64,000 bases of DNA from Scleromitrula shiraiana (lineage: Eukaryota; Ascomycota; Leotiomycetes; Helotiales; Sclerotiniaceae): NCBI GenBank assembly GCA_028455995.1, contig JABELC010000006.1, forward strand, positions 1,674,001 to 1,738,000, read 5' to 3'. Below are positions 31,738 through 43,400 of this stretch, piece after piece. Positions within the stretch are counted from its first letter, which is position 1; each line of letters opens with the position of its first letter. The notes beneath the pieces were generated by a model, which saw only the letters and a list, made by a program, of their open reading frames with translations, had not been told where the DNA came from and did no database searches. Position numbers and translations under genes: made by a program.

Positions 31738-32477
31738 TAATTGGGTTTTGTTAATTGGATTTTGTATCATAATGATGATTTATGTTTGGGAAGGGTGTGA
31801 TGTGAAGTGAGACAAGGACAGATAGCACCCTAGATTTACATTGGAATAGTTATAATATATACCCTCCAACATTGGGCGATTAATTGTGTAAAAAGATATG
31901 ATAAAATGGAAGCTCTTATCAAAATAGTCATAATATATATTAAGATAGGATATACCATGAACGGTGGAGATTTTTTCTAGTCTTGGAAGCTAGATCCCTA
32001 GGCAAGTCCAAGCGAATTTACTTAGATCTACGGAAGTACATCATCGCCGTTTTTTTTTATGACAAGTTCTAGACTAAAGCTTTCCTCGGTACTAATAAGT
32101 TGAACCCGCCCTCTCAGTATGACAAACTGAAAATTTGCTTCTTTTCCTTTCCAACTGAATAGAGGTCTACAATCAATTCTCTTATTATTCATCCATATTC
32201 TTTGCTGGTAATGGAGTTTGTATTGGATAGCAAATTTATACAGTTTTGAGTCATTCATCTTCATTTATTTTTCCTTATAGAACTAGGTAAGATGCGTGCG
32301 ATTTGTAGCTTCTCTATTTTACCACCAAAAAAAGCCCTCTTTTGGAGCTTGGCTGACCAACTTATTTTAGATATAACGAATTACCATAAGATCCCTCTTC
32401 TAACGCGGTACAGAACGAGAAACATAATTATTCTAATAATCAGATTGTAACTGTCATTCAATTCGAATCAATTCATC
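31738..32477. other. Intergenic, no gene seen
   Basis: 740 bp between two plus-strand genes; AT-rich, with only short open frames. Holds the promoter of the DHA1 transporter. Confidence 0.6.
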
Positions 32478-34235
32478 ATGAAACGAACGCGATCAGGCAT
32501 AGAACGCCGAAAGTCCTCAACTCCTCATTATCATACCTTCCCCACCCCACCACCAAAATCTCGCGGCAGACCTCCAATATCACCAACATCTTCATCTGGC
32601 CACGATGGCTCTTCAAACCCTCAACCAAATGGCGGAGATGCAGATCATGAAAATCAAAATTCCCCTCTGCCAAAAAAACAACTCGCTATGTTGGCAGTCA
32701 TCGCATTGGCAGAACAAACGGCCTTGAACTCTATATCTCCTTACCTACCTGAAATGACGTCGAAGTTCCCTGAAGTCGATCCGAGCCAAATTGGTTTATA
32801 TGTTGGGACTATAGCATCGAGTTTTGCGCTCGCACAACTTTTGACAAATTTTTTCTGGGGTTGGTTGTCGGATCGAATTGGTAGGAAACCGGTGGTGATG
32901 TTCGGGACGCTTTTGACGGCCGCCTGTTTCGTTGCATTCGGTTTCTGCAGAACGTTGTGGCAGGCTGTATTGGTACAAGCTATGATGGGTTTGGTCAATG
33001 GAAATCAGGGTGTTATAAGTACATGTTTGGGAGAGATTACGGATAGAAGTAATCAGAGTAAGGCATTCGTATATTTGCCGGTCATATATGGGATTGGAGG
33101 AATTACGGGACCAGCTGTAGGAGGGTTATTGGTATTACAGGAGAATCCATTCAATAAAGGCCATCCAAACCCATATCCATATTTGCTACCGAATTTATTT
33201 TCGGCGGCAGTACTAACCATTGATTTGGTTCTTACGGGATTCTTTTTAGAAGAGAGCTTGGAGGAGGCGAAAGATTTACCACCTTTGAAGCATCGCATTG
33301 GGAATTTGTTCGCATGGATGTGGCAATTTGCAGGGGGAGCAAGACATCCTACTTATACACGATCTCATTCAGCACGCGCCAACCTCGATGATGATGCATC
33401 TGACGATGGCTCCGAAACCTCTTCACTCCTATCTATGGGTGAATTCTTCAGCTCGCATAATCATGCTCATCTGAGCTATAAAGAAATTCTTAACCGCGAT
33501 ACTATTCTCCTTCTCTCCACTTACCTCATCTTTCAACTATCGAACATATCCTTCAATTCTCTATATCCAATTTTCGCATCCGCTCCCACTCCATCCGGCC
33601 GAGAACTGAGACCATCTGAAATCGGTCTTTCGCTATCCTTCGCAGGAATGGTAACCATCATCTTCCAAGTCGGCATCTTCGGTAAACTTAAAGAGAAAAT
33701 GGGAAATAAAGCTACCTACCGTGCCGGTCTTTTCCTTTTCTTCATATCAATGATGCTCATGCCATGGGTAGGATACAAAACCTCCGCCCCAGTCTTCGGC
33801 ATCGGATCCGGAAAACTATGGCTCTGGATCGAAATCGGCTTCGTCCTATTGATCAAGACCGTAGCAGCAGTAGGAGGCCTCACAAGCGCATTACTGCTAA
33901 TTACAAACTCGGCGCCTAATCATGGGGTTTTGGGTACGTTGAATGGATTAGCTCAGACGTTGAGTGCGGCGGGCAGAGCGGCGGGTCCATTCTTGAGCGG
34001 AGGATTGTTTAGTCTGGGGACGAAGGTTGGGAGGGGGGAGATCCTTACTTGGGGGATTTTTGGGGGGGTCGCGTTTGTGGGTTTCTTGGGGAGTTGGGGG
34101 ATTAGGGGCGAGAGGTTGGAGAGTGCTGATTGGAGTGGGGATGAGGATGAGGAAGGGGATGAGGAGAGTGGGAGTGGGAGTAGCAATGGGAGTGGGGAGA
34201 GTGTGGATGATGATTTTAGTGGGAGGAGGAGGTGA
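32478..34235 (+). CDS. MFS transporter, DHA1 family (YCR023C/ZIFL-like)
   Basis: Single exon, 585 residues. The N-terminal 65 residues are Ser/Pro-rich and cytoplasmic. The first helix is followed by ISPYLPEMTSKFPEVDPSQI and then IASSFALAQLLTNFFWGWLS with motif A DRIGRKPVVMFG. MMGLVNGNQGVISTCLGEITD is the Asn/Gly-rich fourth helix seen in YCR023C- and ZIF1-like carriers, and GIGGITGPAVGGLL matches motif C of drug:H+ antiporters. The central loop (about residues 275-325) is long, acidic and Ser-rich. The C-terminus is a Gly/Ser/Asp/Glu-rich tail ending in RRR. Twelve membrane helices are expected. Relatives include vacuolar and plasma-membrane exporters of varied substrates; the substrate cannot be read from sequence. 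Confidence 0.88.
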   Translation: MKRTRSGIERRKSSTPHYHTFPTPPPKSRGRPPISPTSSSGHDGSSNPQPNGGDADHENQNSPLPKKQLAMLAVIALAEQTALNSISPYLPEMTSKFPEVDPSQIGLYVGTIASSFALAQLLTNFFWGWLSDRIGRKPVVMFGTLLTAACFVAFGFCRTLWQAVLVQAMMGLVNGNQGVISTCLGEITDRSNQSKAFVYLPVIYGIGGITGPAVGGLLVLQENPFNKGHPNPYPYLLPNLFSAAVLTIDLVLTGFFLEESLEEAKDLPPLKHRIGNLFAWMWQFAGGARHPTYTRSHSARANLDDDASDDGSETSSLLSMGEFFSSHNHAHLSYKEILNRDTILLLSTYLIFQLSNISFNSLYPIFASAPTPSGRELRPSEIGLSLSFAGMVTIIFQVGIFGKLKEKMGNKATYRAGLFLFFISMMLMPWVGYKTSAPVFGIGSGKLWLWIEIGFVLLIKTVAAVGGLTSALLLITNSAPNHGVLGTLNGLAQTLSAAGRAAGPFLSGGLFSLGTKVGRGEILTWGIFGGVAFVGFLGSWGIRGERLESADWSGDEDEEGDEESGSGSSNGSGESVDDDFSGRRR

Positions 34236-35602
34236 GGGTGGGTTTCCTTTTTGGATGAGAGGGCGGGGGGGATAGATTTTGGAGAAGATACAAATAAAGG
34301 AGTGTGGCGGTCTTGATGGTGATGTGTATATATTCGCACGACATATCCATCCTTACACATATATCCCATCATCATCCTTATATGTACAAAGAGGAAAGAC
34401 CTTCCCTTCTTTTGGACGAACTTCACAATTGGAGCCGAATTTCTAGATTTTGGATTGGCCTTTGGAATCGGATTTGGGATTGGGATTAGGGTTGCATCGG
34501 AGTTTTTTATTTCTATATTCTTCTGGAGATGATTCGTTCTACAATATTCTGTATATGGCATCGAATGAATGTGGATGGCTTGCATGGCGTTTTTCTTTTG
34601 GGGGGGGACGGCATTGCATCGAGAGGGGGTTTTGGGAAGAGAAAGTAGAGAATGGGAGGAGGTAGGGGGAGGGACTCGCAGAGAATACATGTTTGCATAT
34701 ACATAGAAATAGAGATACATACGCATGGATGGGATATATATTTGAGTTGGGTAGACTGTAATAGATATGGGATGGGATGGAAACGGAATAGAAATAGAAA
34801 TATTGTAATATATGGATTTAGATATACTTTGATTATGTGTATTCATGTTGAGGTTTCTGAGAGAGTGAATAAACGGTATGGTACGGTTCGGTATAATGTG
34901 GTATGATGTGGTATAGTGTGAGATGGCTATGTATGTGATATGCTATGACGGTCTGAGATGAGATAATAAGTATTTGGAATCATAGACTTTCTCGGTATTA
35001 GATCAGTAATACGAGTCGGGAGCAAATAACCCAAGATGAGTTATTGATATCCTAGCCTAGGTCTGTTGCTAATTTGATGATGATCAATGGGTCTGCGAAA
35101 GTTGAATGATGTTGTGGGGTTACAACTAGAACATAATGAAGAACAGAATGAGTATAATTGTTCATCGATTGTGGTAGTTTGGATAGATGAGAACAGATAT
35201 CATTTTCTAAGGATAAATGCATGATATAGGTGCAAACATTAAAAAACCAGAAGTAAAAACTAAACCAAGAAAACGAGAGGGAATTAGAAATAAACAATGG
35301 AAATAACAAATAGGAAATCCACCAAATACGCCGAAGACTTTGTCCTCCCATATATATCAGTCATTCGTTGACTCCAAGTACGTGTTCCTCCCTTCGCCAT
35401 TCTATGCCGTGAAGCAAGCAGTTCTATCCATCTATACTCGCTATGAAAAAGAAAACAAAAAAAAATATGAGAAACGGTCCGCGAAACCATCCAATCGATG
35501 GAGCTATGGTTGAGCATACCTCCATCTATATCCGTAAAAGATCCTGCATCTGCCAGGGGTATTGAAACGTCGAAGTCCAATTGTGCATCAATGATGATTT
35601 AA
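34236..35602. other. Intergenic, possibly with a further exon of the next gene
   Basis: Mostly low-complexity GA/TG-rich sequence. At 35290-35460 (minus strand) a coding-like stretch SEYRWIELLASRHRMAKGGT lies after an intron-like segment with a good GTATGC donor, a T tract and CATAG acceptor. This could be a 3' exon of the gene at 35603-36353 or a separate relic. Confidence 0.4.
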
Positions 35603-36353
35603 TTAATACCCAGTTGCCGTTGGAGGATTTTCCCAATGCCGTAGCATCTGATTCAAGGATGATTGCCATTCATACACAAAGTATCCAGCGAGTTGAGCGG
35701 CCTCTTCAGCTTCGGGGTATCGACCACCCCACATTTCTGGCTTGGCTGCTTCGCTTGCTGCGTATGTTTCTATCATTGAACTATATCTTCATGTCAGACT
35801 GAGTGCCTCCTAACGAAATGAATGCTTCATGACTGAAGAATAGCAGTGGAACTTACTCATTCTGTATCTTGACTAAAACTAGCCATGCATAATTCCAACT
35901 ACGGCTGCTATCAGGATCTTCGCTAACTCTCCATTTTGCAGCATCCAATAACTCATTGCTGAATGCATAGTTTGGCGTCAAGTTGCGTAGCTCAGCGAGT
36001 AGGTTGTTAGATGTGACATAATGTGTCCAAGCTGTAGCCATGGGTTCCTGAAAGAGTAGTCTATCTTCTTCGGGAGAACTAGCCGCAATACGTTCAATGC
36101 GACATAACTCCGTGAGTGTATTGATACGATGGGTATTGAGTGACTCAATGAGCTGAGCGGTGTTCTGTTTTAGTTCGTCAGTATGAACCCTTAATTAGAG
36201 TGAAAAGTAACAGGTATCAGGAGACATTTTGAATGAATGCACCGTTAGGAAATAGGAGAGGACTACAAATATTAAGCCATGACTCACTTGTGTTGTTGAG
36301 GTACGAGAGCCTCTGGGACTATCTTGAGTACGTCTGGAGCTTCGAGAAGACAT
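35603..36353 (-). CDS. Uncharacterised 183-residue protein
   Basis: Three exons, 36288-36353, 35857-36164 and 35603-35780; introns 36165-36287 (GTGAGT...ACAG) and 35781-35856 (GTAAGT...ATAG) both keep frame. The N-terminus is Ser/Arg-rich (MSSRSSRRTQDSPRGSRTST). The rest is well-ordered and helical: LIESLNTHRINTLTELCRIE, AWTHYVTSNNLLAELRNL, SRSWNYAWLVLVKIQN and EAAQLAGYFVYEWQSSLNQM. No family recognised, no signal peptide or membrane segment. Two of the three donors and acceptors match consensus well, so the gene is probably real. A possible extra 3' exon is noted in the preceding intergenic entry. Confidence 0.6.
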
Positions 36354-38007
36354 GATTGATATGATGGTGGTGACTGATGAAAGTTTAGAAATTCTGAAAG
36401 GTTATGCTAATTTTCTTGGTTGAGGTTACAGTTATTTGATGAGAAGACTGGATTGTGATTTGGTTGTTACCGAATGCTGTTGTAATTGTTGAGAACTTGA
36501 GGTTGATGATTTAAAAAGACATATCTCTTGGAGAGAAAGGATCTTTATATATGATGCAGAGTGTATTATACGACTGACAACTGAAGTTCCTGTATGCTCA
36601 GACAGTGAGCTCTTAACCTACCAATCACTGAGAAATATTGTATGTGTAAACTCCTGGCTGGTATTTTAGTGACAGTAGGGCTTTTTCTATTTCGGTGACA
36701 GGTCGTCAACATGACGGCGTGCATATTAGAAGAATCAAAGGTGAAGAAAGCCTCAATACCCAGCTTAGGATTCAGCTTTAGATGCCTAAAGGCACAATTG
36801 AATGCCTTAAGCAATACTTCAAAATCCTTGTTATCCAAGAGAGTGTAGGGGGTAGCTATTTGGAAGAGACTGTCACGATACTCCGCAGGGGAATTGCTAG
36901 AGAAAATGGAAAGACCCGAAGAATAGCATCGTGATAAGCTAAAATGTCAATCTCCAGATCTCGTATATAATAGTGCAGGAGAAATTCCCGTGAGGTTATA
37001 TTAGGAGTAGTACAGGGAGGTCTCTCATAGGCTTTTATTGTGAGATGTAGAGTTTGATTGAAGGTTCCAGTGGCAATCCTTCACCGATTAAGTTTGAGAA
37101 CAAATTGAAACGTTCTTCGGATAACATGGGGGAGATTCATTGCGAATCCAAACAAACATTGGAAATATTCTTTTGTTCAATCCAGACGGTTTGGGAAAAT
37201 GACGTTGCCACCCACTTGGGTATGGTATTCGAGATCCTCGATCCGATTTGCCAATTGAATAGTACATACGACATCCAACCAGTTGAGGCTGAATGAATGA
37301 TACCTTATATCTGGATATGCAAGTAATATGACATTTAAACAGTAATGGTTTGCCGAAGTAAGGCTGAGAGTCGTGGTCAGCCTTAATTACGAAAGACCTT
37401 TATCGATAGGTTAAAAACAACCTCCCTTCTTCGCAAGGCCTGTTTTCTTATATATGGATAATGCTTCATTGCCATGTCCGCCTGAGAGGCAATATCTGAT
37501 TAGATGTTAAGTTAAATGACTTCCATGATATCGCACAAATAACCGCTATCCGCATGAATATCCAGTGAAGCATCTCATGTTGATGTTACTTCAACTGCTG
37601 CTCTTCTTCACCGATATACGTGATCAGGAAATCAAGGTACTTGAGCTTCATGGCCTCAAAAGGGTTACAGAAGGATTCACAAGTAAGTTGACCTAGTCTG
37701 GAGATGATGCTAGAACAAGTACCTGGTTTTCTTCCGAGGCGAAACGTAGGAGTTATACCGGGAACATATAATACGATTTGAAAGATACAAATGATGATGC
37801 AAGTGATAGGAATGTTTCGTTGAGAAAGGATCAGATCAGAATCTTAAGCCCCCACCATTGTTTATTGTATGGCGTTTGAAGGTACTATAACCGAATGTGA
37901 CATTAATACGAAAGCGAAGGATGAACAAGTAAACGCGTTGATTCTAAATAACTTTCAGAACCTGCGGTACAATGTCAAGAGGATAATGTTGAGTAGTTTT
38001 GTATAAT
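36354..38007. other. Intergenic with a gene relic
   Basis: Holds the relic at 36566-37050 (separate entry). An 80-codon plus-strand frame at 37054-37296 has reasonable composition but no start context, domain or support and is not called. Confidence 0.4.
36566..37050 (-). pseudogene. Relic or unspliced remnant of an uncharacterised gene
   Basis: Two protein-like stretches in different frames. The upstream one reads KAYERPPCTTPNITSREFLL then HYYIRDLEIDILAYHDAI. The downstream one reads SNSPAEYRDSLFQIATPYTL then LDNKDFEVLLKAFNCAFRHL and ends at 36566. They overlap around 36880-36910 with no acceptable intron between them. That pattern suggests a frameshift in a former gene. Family not recognised. 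Confidence 0.3.
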
Positions 38008-38192
38008 TGTTACAAAAGAATGAGATCGTGTGATTATATAATTATATGATCATTCTTAGATAATCAACTAAATCTGATTAAAAGTGCTCTGCATCCTTTA
38101 GTGTCATATTATAGTATATATAAAGAGTGCTTCGCTTTCTCTTTAGATAGATCAATCAACAAGCTTTTGATTATGCTCCTTTTTGTGTGACA
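38008..38192. mobile_element. Solo LTR (family A, copy 1)
   Basis: A 185-bp unit that begins TGTTACAAAAGAATGAGATC and ends TTTTTGTGTGACA, flanked by the direct 5-bp duplication ATAAT (38003-38007 and 38193-38197). It shares its whole length with the copy at 55858-56025. TG...CA ends, near-inverted termini and a 5-bp duplication identify a solo LTR from a retrotransposon; no internal region is present here. Confidence 0.85.
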
Positions 38193-38197
38193 ATAAT

Positions 38198-39649
38198 TTC
38201 ATCTTCGAGTGTAAAACTGTTAGAGGGAGGAGATGAAGTTTCACAATGTTTTCTGAAGCTCTGACGAACTGTGTGGCTTATACTGATGACTAAGCACAAA
38301 CACACTAGGCTTCTTAAGCGAGGCATTGTCTTATCCCCCGATTGCTCCCATACATAGTGATGCAAATCTTCTTTTTTACGGCTTGAATACCAGAAAAACC
38401 GTCTTGGCTAGGCTTTGAATGCAGTATGATACTCTTGTATACAGGTAGCACTGTGTGGCTATGAGATATTGGTGATAAGATAAATACGAAAATTTTGAAG
38501 AAAGGAAGCAATCATCAGTCACAGTGGGGTAAAATTTGAACATGAAAACTGATGTTCTCTGATATCATGCAGAGCTTCAAGTTCGGTTCACATTTGAGGC
38601 TGAGTCGAACGTATTTCAATTACGAGGAGATCCCATGATACAGTTGATTGGGAGTCAATATTCCTCGATTAGTCTTTTCACTTTAGACTTTCTGATCATT
38701 TTCTCCATCTCCAATCAAGATTCAACCTCATCTTCAGAATGATGTTCGTCTTATTTGACAGCTTATCTGACTTTACTACGTTCATTTACTGTTATATCAT
38801 CTTCGAATTGCCGTTATATTGCACTGTAATTCCCCTGATTATTTTTGGTTCGCTCCTTTCATGAGAGGTAGTCGCTCGGCACCTGTTGATGATAACCTCG
38901 GGCTTGACTCACACAATGTACCAAAAGACCCAAGATGTTCCTTTTCAAAGAAAATGCTTAATACGAATAGGCGTTTCTGTGTCATTCATACTTTCATCGC
39001 ATATGTATCGTCAGAATACGATACCTTCATGACTCCGCATGATATGTATAACAGATGGATAGTGGCGCATTCTCAATTAATGGTTTGGGATGACGAGAAT
39101 CTAATCAAAAGTTTTGACCCAGTATTCTAAACAATCTTACGCCAAGAATATGTTCTCAGTGATGTCAGGCAGAGAAAATGGAGTAAAGATCCGCTAAACG
39201 CAACTAAATGTTACGCACATCTACGGAGTTTGACAAGAAAAGCTCTCTCTTTCTACTTATTCACTTGCACTATCCAAAATCATCTATCTCATTGAGGTCA
39301 TGATCGCGGGGTATGGTTATCAGAACTTCATCCACTCAAGAACTAAAACCGCTGTACATGATATATTGTGTGAGTTAGAGCGATCAAGAATAAATTACCA
39401 TTGATACAGAAAATGATCGAGAAGTTCCTATATATGAAACAGCATACGCATCATGTTTTTTGGGAAAGTAGCAGATTATCCGTTTAAATTTCACAACAAA
39501 ATTTGATCGGCTCTTGTCGTAAGGCTAGAGACTATTTATATAGCTGGGTTTGTTCAAGACATTGCACCAATATGAGCTTCTAAGCAATTAAATATTGAGA
39601 CCCTTAAAGCAGACATCCTTTTCAAGTTTCTTGTCTGCGGCGCTGCCAT
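38198..39649. other. Intergenic, no supported gene
   Basis: An open frame at 38819-39130 (about 100 codons) has ordinary composition but no domain, no ATG near its start and no exon partner. The rest is non-coding and increasingly AT-rich towards the retrotransposon array. Confidence 0.45.
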
Positions 39650-39805
39650 ATCCGAGCTATTTAAATTTTGAATGTCCATTCAGTTTATATACAACCAATC
39701 ATACTAGTATATAATATTTATATTATATATAGATATTCAAAGGTATATTTAAATGTTTGTATTTTATATAGATATTTAAATAAAGAATATCTCAATATTT
39801 CTATC

Positions 39806-39973
39806 TATAAAAGGTCAAATATGAAGAAGAGCATTATGAGTTGATATATCATTATATTATTAATTGATTAGCTAAGGTTTTGATTTTATAAAAGGAGATA
39901 TATATTAATTATTGATTATATAATTATATTAGTTTTAATGTGAAATGATCTTTATTTAGCAATTATTTTAATA
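39806..39973 (-). repeat. Copia LTR 1 (outer left)
   Basis: 168 bp from TATAAAAGGTCAAATATGAA to the TTTTAATA end. In LTR4 the same end reads TTCTAACA, so the differences are C to T changes. The first bases TA are probably a mutated TG. Confidence 0.85.
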
Positions 39974-40325
39974 TATTTTTTTATTAATATATTGATTATT
40001 TATATTAATTTGATTATTTTTTATTTTGTACTATATATATATAATTATTTTATTATATTTTATAGTTTAAATATTTTTATATGAAGTATTTCAATAAAAT
40101 GTTGGTGTTTAATTGGTATTAATAGTTTAATTAAATTATTTGTTATTATTTTTTTAATTAAGATAAATTAGAGGTTGATATGTTTTTATATGATTTGTTT
40201 TTAAATAAAGTAGTATTTTATAGTTATATATTTTATATATTAATGGATTTTTGGGTTTTTTATGAGTGCTAAGTTTTTTTAATTATTATTATAAAGTATG
40301 ATATATAAAGTGTTATTATTATTAT

Positions 40326-40491
40326 TATAAAAGGTCAGATATGAAGAAGAGCATTATGGGTTGATATATGATTTTATTGTTAATTGATTAGTTAAGGTTT
40401 TGATCCTATAAGGGGATATATATCAACTATCGATTATATAATTATATTAATTTCAATGTGGAATGATCTTTATTCGGCAACTATTTTAATA
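40326..40491 (-). repeat. Copia LTR 2
   Basis: Starts TATAAAAGGTCAGATATGAA and ends ATTTTAATA. Together with the 346-352 bp that follow each of LTR1 and LTR2 it forms a tandem duplication of LTR plus tail. Confidence 0.85.
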
Positions 40492-43400
40492 TATCTTTTT
40501 GTTGATATACTGATTATTTATATTATTTTAATTATTTTTTATTTTATGTTATATGTATGTAATTATTCTATTATATTTTGCATCTTAAATATCTTTATGC
40601 GAAGCATTTCAATGAAACGTTAATATTTAACTAGTATTAGTGGTTTAGTTAAACTATTTACTATTATTTTTTTAATTGGGATAAATTATAGGTTGATGTG
40701 TTTTTGCGCGATTTGTTTTTAGATAAAGTAGTATTTTATGATTATATGTTTTGTATATTGGTAGATTTTTGGATTTTTTGTAAATACTAAATTTTTTTAA
40801 TTATTATTATAAAGTATAATATATATAATATTATCATTATTATATTTAATTTTAACTAAAAACTATTGTATTTATAAAGTTTTTATTAATATTTTGATTA
40901 AACTATAATATTCTAATTTGATTAATAAAAGTGCAATAATAATTTGTTTTTTAAATTATACTAAGATAATATCTTTATATATAAAATAAACATATTTAAA
41001 AATGCTTTTTCTAGTTATGATATCGCTAGTATAGTTTGAATCGTTATAGCTTTTAATACATTTATTAGTTATTTTATTATAAATTATAATATAATTAATT
41101 ATTTTAGATATATATTAATAAATTTTATTATAAGTCAATATATAAATAATTATTAAGTTGATTAAAAATCTATATAGAATTCTAACTGTAAATGAGATAT
41201 CAGTTTAAATATAAAAAAACCTAAATAATCTTATTTTTGATTAATATTTAGTAATAAATTCTAATATTGCTATTTTAATATTTGATATTATTAAATTTAT
41301 AATTTTTAGTATTATTAATATGGATTTTAATTTACAATTATTAAAATCGAATTTTTTTAATATTTTTTATATATAAGCGTTTTGATATAAAGTGATAGTC
41401 TTCTTTTCTCTATTTCTGATAATTCTAATATTTAAAAAATAAATAGTAGGTCCAAGATCTTTTATCTTAAATACTTCTATTAGGCTTTATTTAATTTGAT
41501 TAATTAGTTATTATTTATCGATTATAAAAAAATCATTAATATAAATATATATAATAATTTTTATAATAAAATTATAATATATATAATTATCAATATCAAA
41601 AAGTTTGAATCTCATATTAATAAGTTTAATATATAATATATTTTACTATAATTATAAAGATTGTTTTAGTTTATACAAAGCCTTTAATAGCATATATATT
41701 TATAAAATATCGTTATTGATAAAATTGAATATAACTTTATTTTTAATCCAATATAGTAATAATTCAATAAAAACAAATTTATCGAATTTATTATTTAAAA
41801 ATGTTATAATAATATCTATTTACTCAATTTCAAGATCATTTTTTACTATCAATATTATAAAGACTTTTTATATAGTTGCTTTATATATTTTTATATATAT
41901 TTGATTATAATTTTTTTTATATTTTTATTTGTATTCTTAGATAATTCAATAAACTTTATATTTGATAATTCTTTTTTTTTTATTATATTTTTATTTAAAA
42001 ATAAGTTTATTTTGTAGAATTTTATATTTATTAATAATATTAAGTATTTTAGATTTTTTAATTAATTTGAATATTTTATTATTATATAGTGATTTGTATT
42101 CTAATTCGATAGCTTTGATCTAATATTTTTTTTCTAGATTTATTAATGCTTTTTCTAAAGTCTTAAAATCGTCGCCGTTATCGTAATATATTATATTGTA
42201 TATAATAAATATTATTTATATATTATATAAAAATCAAGTAACTTTATCAATATTGGCTAGTAATGCCTTTTCTTTGTTTTTTAAGCCTACTAATCAACCC
42301 CATCCTTTTTTAGGTTTAAATGAAACAAAAAATAAAACCTCATCAACAATATCAATATTATCATCGTTATTATTATCAAATATTTGATCAAATAATTCTT
42401 TATCTTTAATTTCTATATATTTATTTATATTAAATAACTTTTTTAATATATCAATAATAAATTTATCAAATTATATATATTGAAAACTATTTACTAATTT
42501 TAAAATATCATTGTTATCATCTTTTTTATTTTGAAAATCAATAATAATATTATTGTCTAATTTAATAATCAAACTTTTCTTATCAAATCAAACATTTAAA
42601 ATTTATACAATTTTCTCTTTAACTCATATTAAAATATATATACGATATATATAATTACCCTCAAAATCTATTAGAATATCAATTTCAATATGTAAAATAA
42701 GTTTTTAATTAAAAATACACTTTTTTTTTAGAATATATATATACTTTACAATCTAGTATATATAAATATATGACCGAAAGTTTATTATCATAGTTTAAAT
42801 TGACTTGATTTATAAATACTTTATATAAAGTCATTTTTTTAATTAAAGTAATTGTAATTTGATTTATAATATAAATTATACTTTAATATATTTTTAATCA
42901 AAATGTTAAAAATATTTTTTTATTAATTATAATTGTTTATATTTTTTTAAGCAAAATACAAATTAATCATTTTAAAACTTTATTTTAATCCAGAATATAT
43001 AATATAATGAATTTAATTATTAAGTTAATATCTTTAATAAATTTGTTTAAATCATTTATACTATATTCTCTACCTCTATTTAGTCTTTATTTTATAGATT
43101 TTCAACTATATTAGAGTTTGAATCGTTTTATAATAATTTATAAAACTAATTTAACTTTTTTTTTATATTTATAAATATAGATCTATCTAAACTAAAATAT
43201 TTTATTAATAATAATAATAATATATTAATGTTTATTAATATTGATTAAATTAATTTTAATAATATCGATATATAAAAGCTTAAAGATTTTAATTAGTTTT
43301 AAATTAACAATCTTTTATAATATTCAATATGATTTTATTAGTTTATATACCTCATAAATTTTTTTTTTATTTTTAAAATATTTTACTAGATTTTCGATAA

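Noticed and set aside
34027..34846. Overlapping long frames on both strands at the 3' end of the DHA1 transporter
   Set aside because: Caused by the Gly/Ser/Asp/Glu-coding and G-rich sequence; the transporter frame explains the DNA.
37054..37296. 80-codon plus-strand frame
   Set aside because: No domain, lies next to the relic on the other strand, and no start context; could not be supported.
38819..39130. Frame of about 100 codons on the plus strand
   Set aside because: Starts without ATG, no domain recognised, no upstream exon found.
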